64,000 nucleotides of DNA, taken from contig NC_134152.1 of NCBI RefSeq assembly GCF_033958435.1, positions 22,356,001 to 22,420,000 on the forward strand. The letters are read 5' to 3'. Positions within the stretch are counted from its first letter, which is position 1. Every line of letters starts with the position of its first letter. This DNA comes from Carettochelys insculpta (lineage: Eukaryota; Chordata; Testudines; Carettochelyidae). This document shows, piece by piece, positions 58,701 through 64,000 of this stretch. The notes beneath the pieces were generated by a model. It ran no database searches, was not told the DNA's origin, and saw only the letters and a list, made by a program, of their open reading frames with translations. Both the position numbers and the translations under genes were made by a program.

Positions 58701-61700
58701 TCGCAGGTTTCCCCCCTGCTCTCCAGTGACCATGCTTCAACTGCAGCCTAGAGAGACCCTCTAGGAATAACAGAATAAGGTGCCAACTATCTGTGCATGC
58801 CTATTCAGACGTTGATCACAGACTGCAAGTTTGCATGTTGTACGTTCACATCCAGCAGGAACTGCAGTGAGTTCAACTGCTTTTAAGGCAGCAGTCATAC
58901 CCAGATTACTGCTGGATCCTATTGTCCGAAGTTTTCATGCTAATACCATTTTGTTTCTGTTCTACCCAGGAGCAAGACATAAGGAAAAAGCTGAAGCAGT
59001 TAGATTGCAGTATCAAAAAGCTTTATGAAAGTCTGGAGGATAATACACTGTGTGTTGTTCTGTTGCCAGGTGTGAACAGGTAATATTTACAAACAGTTTT
59101 CAAAGTGGACAGAGAACAAATTTATTGCCAAGCAAGTTAAACTGCATTGTAATGCAGGAAATACTGACGCTGGGGAGAACTGAGGGGATACTCCTTAGAA
59201 TCATAAAGCCAGACAGGATGATGATGATTGTCTAGTTCAGGATCGGAGAGGCAGCTGTGTTAGTCACTATCCGCAAAAACAAGGAGGAGCCCTGTGGTGC
59301 CTTAAAGACTAGCAGATTTGATGGTGATAAGCTTTCATCTGATATAATGGGCCTTTGCCCACCTGAGCTGAAGCCCAGATAAATCTCTTAGTCTTTAAGG
59401 AAAGTGCCACAGGACTCCTTGTTTTTAATCTACTTCAGGGTTTCTCAACCAATTTTACATTTTCAGCCTGTGTTCTATACTGTTAGCTGGCCTGATGGTT
59501 GAGAACCACAGTGTTATTTCCCAGGCACCTCAGAGTGAGACCAGGAGTGAACCAGCAGCCCATACCTTGTACCCCACTGGGCAGCAGGGGAAGGCGGCCT
59601 GGACCCAGGATCACTACACGTGTCAGGGCAGTTCACATGCTAGGTTAGACAAAGTCCTATCACAGATGGTTTAGATAAAACATGATCCTGACTCAGAGCA
59701 GGGAACTGGACTAGAGGACAACAAGGTCCCTTCCAGTACATTTCTATCATTTTTATAACCAGTGTAGCCTTTCTAAGCCACTGAATAGCTATCTGGTAAT
59801 GGTAACACATACTGGACTTGAAAGGCTCCATGTGTTCTCAAAGACCATTTTTAGTTTGTTGGATTTTTCAGCTTTCTAAATAGGCTGTGAAATAAATGTC
59901 AGACTACTTAGAATAGCAGCTTGATATTATGAATTAGGAAAAAAGTGCCTTCAAACTGCACTTTTGTTAACCAAAGAGACCTTGCACTTATGTCAGTTAA
60001 ATCTTCCCTCCATTCCAGAGCTAATTCAGCATCTCCTTATTCCATTCAGATGGAGATTGGATGATTTTGTTCACCTATGTTTCTGGCTTTCATTCATCTT
60101 AGATAGAAGAGGCTTGATTATTTCATGGAGATGTAGACAAAAGCTTTTTTGTTTTTTGTATACTGAAAAAGAGCATATGATGAAACTGAAGGGGTCAGAG
60201 GCTGGTCTGAATGAACTTTTGCCTGTCTGACCATGCATGCTCTTTGCCAGTTGTGAAAGAGGCTTTGAAAGTAAATAGATGGATGCGGTGTCGATGAGGT
60301 GTTTGCACCATCTTCCCTGCTCAACAGAGCTGTTCCTGAAGGCTTTTTCTCTGCCAGAACGTGATTGGGACAAACACATACTTGGACTTCAGATGGCTGA
60401 ATTTAGATCGGGGTGCTCATAGTTGCAGTTGAAGGTGCTTTGATGGTCTCCAGCACCATAATATCTGGTGTCTGACTATCTTCACATCACCACTGGAAAG
60501 AGCGTCTCCACTATACACATAAGAGCTGAGAGCCAGAGAGAAAATCTGAGGGGAGCAAGGAATCAACCCTCTTGTCTCCCAAGCTCCAAGACAGTGAGGA
60601 TATTCAGCAGTTAGAGCATTCTCCTGAGCATCCTGTGAAGCTCATGGATTGTAGTTCTGCTGCTGCTTGCTTGTTCTGTTGACACCAGAGGCAGGACCTC
60701 TCTAGCCCAGCACACCCTGGTCCACCATCATTTTAGTTTATTGGTTGTCCACTTATGGTTGTGGTCAAGTTTCCTACAGCCCCCCCCAGTCCTGGCTCTG
60801 CACTGTTATTTAGCTCTAGTTTACCCCTAAATGCCATCTAAGAACCCAGTAAGCGGGGGAAGTGTTGGTAATTAATGCTGAGGGATAATATTGATCTCCC
60901 TTGTTTGGACAGATTCTCATTAGTACTGATCAGATCTGAGGGTACTGGAGTAGATTGGCTCAACCTGTACAACAGTACCAAAGGTTACTCTTTTCTGTTG
61001 ACTCTGGCTACTTGAGTCAGGATGGATCATGTTTGTCCTTTTGACAGTGTTGATCTATTAATCTGTGGGAGGCTAACTCTAATCAGGTCCCTGTCCAGGT
61101 AGCTGTACAATTTTTCATTCCAACCAAAGTTAGTCTGGATGTTAACTTGATGCTCACATAGCCTTGACTAAAGTGGCTTATTCTAGCCCCCTAATTCACT
61201 AACATATCACTTCTTCACTCAGCTACACAGTAATAGCCAGGAGGTTGGCTACTCCACTGACACCTTGTTTGAAGTTCAGTTTACTACATGCAGAACATCA
61301 GGCATTATCATCAGCTTTCTTAACTACCAAGTACAGAGGTTGGGTTGCTCAGAGCTCCAGCAAGGGATTCAGGGTGGTCTCTTAGAACCTGCTACAACAG
61401 TTGGCATAGCCTAGTGCAAGTGTGTTTTTTTGCTACGTTCCACAAGGAATACTCCATTAATCAGCCACCAGGGAAGTTTGATCACTGGGACAAACCTTTA
61501 TAGGGTTTATTTTTGAAGTCTCTGCTTGCTCCTTTGACTATGCTGCTTTGGTGTAGAATCACGTTTGAAGTAAGGTTGATGGGTTTAAGCACTCATTTTG
61601 CTATAGATAAGCCTGAGTGATACAGAGCAGTTGCTTGCAGGTAGCTGTGGAATCAATGTATTTTCCTCTATGGGTGACCTGCTGACGAAGACTTCACCCT

Positions 61701-62304
61701 TGCCCCGTAATTACTCAGAATTCCAGGGGAAGAATGTAGAAGAGGGCTCTCTATAAGGAAAGTCCACTGCAACGTCCAAACTTGAGATGATTCACTCTTT
61801 TGTCATACCCCCTCCCCACCCTTGCACAGAACAGTACTTACCAGTTTCAAATGGTTAACTCCAGCGAGATCCTGTGCCAGGGAGCCTCTAGGCCCATTAG
61901 CAGAACAGTCGATAGGAGAAAGCTCCATCAGCCTTAGACCAACCATCGTGGGTCAGGACCTACATGACTCTCAGAGCCTATCCATAGCTCAGAAGAATGA
62001 AGTGTCAGCCTTGGTGGAAGCTTTCTCCCCTACCATCTCCTGTGGTTTTAAAAGGGAGAATCTTGTTATAATGAAAATACAAAGCTTTTCTTGGATAAAC
62101 CTGCCTAGCTCCCCTACAACACACCTTCAGCCCATTGAGGCTTGCTGGTGTCATGCTGATGAATATTAAGCTGCTAAGGTACTGCAGCTTAGCACTTGCT
62201 CTGAAGGACAGAAGTAATATTTTTCTTGTTTCTGTTGCAGGCTTTATGGATCATGCTCTGGCCTTGGTCTGATAGGAATAAAGGATGGAAACTGTGCCTG
62301 TTAG
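34560..62304 (+). CDS. REXO5: RNA exonuclease 5, complete coding region (19 exons)
   Basis: Nineteen exons join in frame with GT/AG borders: 34560-34716, 37658-37779, 38996-39122, 40851-40938, 44730-44879, 45097-45185, 48399-48514, 49357-49495, 50494-50588, 51870-51972, 52866-53005, 54001-54109, 54502-54612, 54708-54845, 55353-55445, 56619-56838, 57747-57949, 58970-59079, 62241-62304. From the ATG at 34609 the protein is 774 residues, the usual length. It contains a DEDDh exonuclease domain ([30 protein letters not shown]) and two C-terminal RRM-like domains. The family is nucleolar and is linked to 3' processing of small RNAs and rRNA. No disabling change is seen. The gene is head to head with ERI2. 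Confidence 0.94.
35690..35840 (-). repeat. Short copy of the 33340-33720 LINE tail
   Basis: Shares tgggctcagcgcc, tggtgtctgatgcctctctc and tttctgtagactagctc. It ends at an A tract near 35840. Confidence 0.6.
36100..37657. other. REXO5 intron, little recognised
   Basis: Only a (GGT)n microsatellite at about 36708-36730 stands out. Confidence 0.5.
37658..37779 (+). CDS. REXO5: REXO5 exon 2
   Basis: Encodes [19 protein letters not shown] and [12 protein letters not shown]. The acceptor is ttatag and the donor gtatag. Confidence 0.92.
37861..38413. mobile_element. hAT-type element with exact 8-bp duplication
   Basis: Starts tagggccctac and ends gattccta. CACATAAG flanks both ends exactly (37853-37860, 38414-38421). 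The interior contains a GC-rich middle and tttcagatttaaatagctga. No coding remnant seen. Confidence 0.82.
38735..38910. mobile_element. Inverted pair of Penelope-like tails
   Basis: A minus tail with agaagtcctgtggcacctta faces a plus tail with tctgttagtctataaggtgt; gatgaagtgggtctta lies near the junction. The duplication is not clear. Confidence 0.7.
38996..39122 (+). CDS. REXO5: REXO5 exon 3
   Basis: Encodes [19 protein letters not shown] and [18 protein letters not shown]. The donor is gtaagt. Confidence 0.93.
39466..39872. mobile_element. MITE with agggtgacca ends
   Basis: The left end tatagggtgaccacgttgtc and right end gggacagatggtcacttt are inverted. The flanks actttcag and tacttcag are similar. 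Confidence 0.6.
40851..40938 (+). CDS. REXO5: REXO5 exon 4
   Basis: Encodes [19 protein letters not shown] and ends one base into a Gly codon. The donor is gtacca. Confidence 0.9.
42004..42907. mobile_element. Second inverted Penelope-like pair, nested
   Basis: A minus arm from 42004 and a plus arm meet near 42410; both contain ctgaagaagtgggtctgtcc or its complement. The target copy tgctctaat occurs at 41988-41996 and 42908-42916. The plus arm carries a MITE at 42531-42816. Confidence 0.8.
42531..42816. mobile_element. Foldback MITE, relative of 3122-3557
   Basis: Ends are ggccgtgtctacacgtgccc and gcacgtgtagacgtagcc. The flanking 3-bp CTG and CTA fit a once-identical duplication. Half of the palindrome centre is deleted compared with 3122-3557. 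Confidence 0.8.
43086..43740 (+). pseudogene. Penelope-like reverse transcriptase C-terminus and GIY-YIG domain
   Basis: The first frame gives [38 protein letters not shown], the Cys/His linker [11 protein letters not shown] and [11 protein letters not shown]. After a one-base shift near 43595 another frame gives [19 protein letters not shown]. The order (RT C-terminus, linker, GIY-YIG) is that of Penelope-like elements. The frameshift shows it is dead. Confidence 0.85.
44140..44280 (+). repeat. MIR-like ancient SINE remnant
   Basis: Contains tctgtgaccttgggcaagtc, the well-known MIR core phrase. Confidence 0.6.
44730..44879 (+). CDS. REXO5: REXO5 exon 5
   Basis: 150 bases including [19 protein letters not shown] and [13 protein letters not shown]. 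The acceptor is attatag and the donor gtcagg. Confidence 0.92.
45097..45185 (+). CDS. REXO5: REXO5 exon 6 (ExoI motif)
   Basis: Ends with [11 protein letters not shown]; the D and E of DCE are the first two catalytic acids. The donor is gtatta. Confidence 0.93.
45283..47011. mobile_element. hAT-type MITE interrupted by a CR1 LINE
   Basis: Left end caggggtgagcaaac and right end tttgcatacgtctg are inverted. The exact 8-bp duplication TTCTAGAG lies at 45275-45282 and 47012-47019. The CR1 fills about 45440-46838. Confidence 0.8.
45440..46838 (+). mobile_element. CR1 LINE, 5' truncated, decayed
   Basis: Fragments of the reverse transcriptase are readable: [34 protein letters not shown], then [16 protein letters not shown] and [20 protein letters not shown] at the C-terminus. 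Stops and frameshifts separate them. The 3' end has tagatgacctcctagggtcc and ends in attctatgattct repeats, diagnostic of CR1. Confidence 0.9.
47045..47593. mobile_element. Tigger/pogo-like MITE with internal hairpin array, copy 3
   Basis: Starts cagtagaaccccaagatatg after TA and ends gttggggtctact. The interior has at least four units of about 90-110 bases, each with an inverted pair such as gaaactgaccagc / ggtcagcttcc. Confidence 0.75.
48399..48514 (+). CDS. REXO5: REXO5 exon 7
   Basis: Encodes [19 protein letters not shown] and [12 protein letters not shown]. The donor is gtattt. Confidence 0.93.
48558..48800. repeat. Degenerate Harbinger-type MITE, probable
   Basis: gggtatgtcttcaccctgg on the left and gtctagtgtagact on the right are weakly inverted. 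It starts about 45 bases after REXO5 exon 7. Confidence 0.4.
48905..49000 (+). repeat. MIR-like remnant
   Basis: Contains ctgtttcctcatctgtaaaa, a phrase typical of MIR. Confidence 0.5.
49357..49495 (+). CDS. REXO5: REXO5 exon 8 (ExoII motif)
   Basis: Encodes [16 protein letters not shown] and [14 protein letters not shown], where NAD carries the second-motif Asp. The donor is gtgagc. Confidence 0.93.
49815..50014. mobile_element. hAT-type MITE (cagtgttccctctaa family), copy 2
   Basis: More diverged relative of 32396-32593, with cagtgttctttctaa on the left and tacagggagccctg on the right. Confidence 0.6.
50494..50588 (+). CDS. REXO5: REXO5 exon 9
   Basis: Encodes [18 protein letters not shown] and [12 protein letters not shown]. 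The donor is gtaagt. Confidence 0.93.
51085..51200 (-). repeat. MIR-like remnant, reversed
   Basis: Contains gaggttaagtgacttgcct and agttgaacccaggtct, the reverse-orientation MIR core. Confidence 0.55.
51870..51972 (+). CDS. REXO5: REXO5 exon 10 (ExoIII motif)
   Basis: Encodes [19 protein letters not shown]; the His of GHD and the Asp of EDA complete the DEDDh set. The donor is gtatgc. Confidence 0.93.
52049..52257. mobile_element. hAT-type foldback MITE (cagagatggaaaaagtac)
   Basis: Ends cagagatggaaaaagtaccc and gggtactttttccacctctg are inverted over more than 25 bases. The flanks aaaatacc and aaagtatc agree at six positions. Confidence 0.85.
52866..53005 (+). CDS. REXO5: REXO5 exon 11
   Basis: Starts [19 protein letters not shown], then a weakly conserved linker to PPGIPTPW. 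Two possible donors lie three bases apart (after 53002 and after 53005). The second, gtagga, is used here; the frame is the same with either. Confidence 0.85.
53203..53515. mobile_element. TA-flanked MITE (caggttgaacctct), copy 1
   Basis: Ends caggttgaacctctctaatc and gagaggttcaacctg are inverted, with TA at both sides, as for Tc1/mariner/pogo elements. Confidence 0.85.
53632..53928. mobile_element. hAT-type MITE
   Basis: Ends ctgtggttcccagcc and ttgggaaccactg are inverted. The flanks ctctaaag and ctttaaag match at 7 of 8. It ends 72 bases before REXO5 exon 12. Confidence 0.8.
54001..54109 (+). CDS. REXO5: REXO5 exon 12
   Basis: Encodes [20 protein letters not shown]. The acceptor at 54000 (gactgttag) must be used: a second AG eight bases later would make a TGA at the junction. 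The donor is gtgagt. Confidence 0.87.
54345..54440 (-). repeat. MIR-like remnant
   Basis: Contains taaagtgacttgcccaacat, a MIR core phrase in reverse orientation. It lies just before exon 13. Confidence 0.45.
54502..54612 (+). CDS. REXO5: REXO5 exon 13
   Basis: 37 codons, [19 protein letters not shown] to LLAEVCEK. The donor is gtaaca. Confidence 0.92.
54708..54845 (+). CDS. REXO5: REXO5 exon 14 (first RRM, N-terminal part)
   Basis: Encodes [20 protein letters not shown] and [19 protein letters not shown] fits an RNP2-like strand. The donor is gtgaat. Confidence 0.92.
55353..55445 (+). CDS. REXO5: REXO5 exon 15 (first RRM, C-terminal part)
   Basis: Encodes [20 protein letters not shown] and [11 protein letters not shown]. 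The donor is gtatgt. Confidence 0.92.
55615..55730 (-). repeat. MIR-like remnant
   Basis: Contains cccattttacagatggagag and agccgggatcctgg, typical of reversed MIR. Confidence 0.5.
55860..56530. other. GC-rich intronic repeat-like block, unclassified
   Basis: Clear composition change in REXO5 intron 15; open frames on both strands have no family features. A TATATAA-like tract lies near 56343. It may be an LTR fragment, but no LTR ends or tRNA primer site were recognised. Confidence 0.3.
56619..56838 (+). CDS. REXO5: REXO5 exon 16 (start of second RRM)
   Basis: Encodes [38 protein letters not shown] and [15 protein letters not shown]. The donor is gtaagt. Confidence 0.92.
57747..57949 (+). 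CDS. REXO5: REXO5 exon 17 (end of second RRM)
   Basis: Encodes [18 protein letters not shown] and [14 protein letters not shown]. The donor is gtgagt. Confidence 0.92.
58395..58643. mobile_element. Foldback MITE, Harbinger-like
   Basis: Ends gggtaagtctatact and agtatagacaagccc are inverted; flanks TTA and TTG. The interior contains gtcgatt and aatcgac arms. Confidence 0.6.
58970..59079 (+). CDS. REXO5: REXO5 exon 18
   Basis: Encodes [19 protein letters not shown] and [13 protein letters not shown]. The donor is gtaata. Confidence 0.92.
59242..59428. mobile_element. Inverted pair of Penelope-like tails
   Basis: The arms contain aaaacaaggaggagccctgt and ccacaggactccttgttttt. The flanks tctagttcagg (59231-59241) and tctacttcagg (59429-59439) match at 10 of 11. 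Confidence 0.72.
59440..60700. other. REXO5 last intron, nothing recognised
   Basis: No exon-like frame or repeat terminus recognised. Confidence 0.45.
60700..60972. repeat. Degraded copy of the 53203-53515 MITE
   Basis: Shares tttacccctaaatg, cagtcctggctctgcactgt-like sequence, aacccagtaagc and the end tggctcaacctgta. The left terminus is eroded. Confidence 0.6.
62241..62304 (+). CDS. REXO5: REXO5 last coding exon
   Basis: Encodes [20 protein letters not shown], then TAG at 62302-62304. The acceptor is gttgcag, 3.2 kb after exon 18. Confidence 0.9.
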
Positions 62305-62380
62305 ACTGCATGATTTTTTTTTTCCTTTAAATTGTCCATACCCCCAAAAACCAACAGACTCTCCCTCTGTCCTATCTAAA

Positions 62381-62386
62381 AATAAA
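62381..62386 (+). terminator. REXO5: Poly(A) signal AATAAA of REXO5
   Basis: AATAAA 77 bases after the stop codon would give a very short 3' UTR. No competing stronger signal is seen nearby. Confidence 0.7.
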
Positions 62387-64000
62387 GCAATTCGACACTG
62401 TTAGTGCAGCAAACCTTTCTTCTAGCACTTCTAGCTTTGGTGCCGCTGGCTGGTAGCCAGCTCTGTGCTTGGGGAACTGTGTACGTGTCCATACTGCCAA
62501 AGGAAAACAGGGCAGCCAGGGTGATTGATTTGTCCACAAGCTGAATGGCCCCAATCTACAAGGAATTTAGGCTTTTAAGGGGCTTGCATGGGTAGTTGTC
62601 AGCTAGGCTCTCTTCATTTAACTTAGCCCATCCTTGACACTATGAAAAATTAATTTGTCTCTCTCCCACTCCCCCACCCTGCCCAAAAAAGCATCTGAGT
62701 TTACAGTCATGCTGTGGAACTCTTGGTAAATTAGGCCCGTTAATTAATATTTCATGTCACGTCTATTACAGATGGTGTGTTATGCTTCTCTGTGTGAATG
62801 AACTAGCTGTGAACTTCAGAGAAGCACTTTACTTTGCCCTGGGGAAGATGGAATTAGGATTTGTATCTTGGGCAACTTCAACATAGAAGAGGAAAAATTA
62901 CAGCTCAGGCTGCAGCAGGATCAAAGAAAGAGTACTTGGCAGGTGAACATCACAGGCATAATGCTCTTCTGGGGGCAAAAGTTAGAAAACCAGGCCCCCA
63001 CGCCTACATAAAAGAGTAAATAGCAAACTTGCCTTGGAACGAGAAACAGCATGGTAATCTTTTGGGTTAGGCCCAGTTTTAGAGGTAGGTTTCACACCCA
63101 AGATCAAGTGTAGGTCTAGCTCACGTGCTACAGAAAATTTCCCATCATCCCCTGATGCCAAGCAATAGGCCACACCTTTTTATGTCCTCACAAGTGAACT
63201 AGTTGCTGTGAATAAATCAGAACCCCCCCAAAAATAAAAAAATCTCGTTTGCTAGTGAGGCCCAGTCGAGAAAAGGGAACATTTTCGCAGCAAAAGCAAG
63301 CAGGAGAGTGTGCAGTGTTTGCAGAAGAGTGGCTTTAGAAAGACTCACTCCTGCGAAGAGGCAGGCGGTTGTCGTTTAATGTAACGTTTCTGACATGAGA
63401 AGGATAAAGCAATGAGTAAGAAGAGGCCAAAAATTATCAGAGGTGCTATTAGAACGCCCACCGCCACATCCTACTCTCCATTTTCCTACAGGGACAAGGA
63501 ATTCAAGTTGCTCAACTGGCAAGTTACACCCTGTCTTGATCCATCCGTGGTCATTCTGAACTACAAAATGAATGGAGCCACCATCTGAGTTAAGGAGGGA
63601 TGGGGAGAAGTAGATTCCCATTATCTAGTAACCAGCTTAGTCCTTTATACTCATGACTGGGCGGTGCTTTTACTGGTGGAACTCCCCTCTGGGGGTCAGC
63701 TCAGAGCATTAATATCACAGCACTGTCAATGAAGATACCTGGGCTGTCAGGCAAATGGGATTTGTTAAAGGAAGGAAAGAGCAGCAACCTAAAGGGAAGC
63801 AATGCTGAACTTTACTGAATAAACCGCACCAAGTTTTGTGTGGGAATTAAAGGCTGGGCAGTCCTCTGTCTCTGGGCAACGCTTTCATGTCAGAGAGAGA
63901 ACGGCTGTGGACTGAAGTGACTGAACTCGTGAACTAGATCCCAGCCCAAGGACCGTAACTGCCCAAAGAATGCAGCCATTCCCTGCAAGATAAAACTCAG
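62387..64000. other. Intergenic DNA downstream of REXO5
   Basis: No exon with family features on either strand. In mammals DCUN1D3 follows; its untranslated end could lie here but nothing shows it. Confidence 0.45.

Overview
The window is nuclear DNA of a vertebrate, most likely a cryptodiran turtle. Three intron-containing genes with vertebrate-like proteins are present in the order seen at the mammalian ACSM3-ERI2-REXO5 locus. The repeats fit a turtle: tRNA-derived SINEs with a CR1-type tail (Cry-SINE type), CR1 LINEs, Penelope-like elements with GIY-YIG coding remnants, and many PIF/Harbinger and hAT foldback elements. A crocodilian is the main alternative; no species is claimed.

Layout. 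1-8468: ACSM intron or upstream DNA without recognisable exons, filled with repeats, notably a decayed but nearly full-length Harbinger transposon (2476-7589) that carries two younger MITEs. 8469-17230 (+): the last seven coding exons of a medium-chain acyl-CoA synthetase (ACSM family, probably ACSM3); the 5' part lies outside the window. 17231-19660: the short space between convergent 3' ends, with a GC-rich repeat and an inverted Penelope-like pair. 19661-28212 (-): a complete nine-exon ERI2 (695 codons plus stop). 27640-28500: a CpG-rich segment that looks like a shared, divergent promoter. 34560-62304 (+): REXO5, 19 recognised exons, 774 codons from the better-context ATG, with a poly(A) signal at 62381. 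62387-64000: no gene recognised.

ERI2 and REXO5 are both DEDDh-type 3'-5' exonucleases and stand head to head, so one CpG island probably drives both. ACSM is an unrelated mitochondrial metabolic gene that runs tail to tail with ERI2.

No clearly new biochemical system was found. The most interesting unexplained structure is in the repeats. Six Penelope-like 3' ends occur as inverted, head-to-head pairs, and for five of them 9-15 bp target duplications can be read directly. One such pair is nested inside another. Harbinger derivatives repeat their terminal motif internally, and a Tigger-like MITE family carries an internal array of small hairpins.
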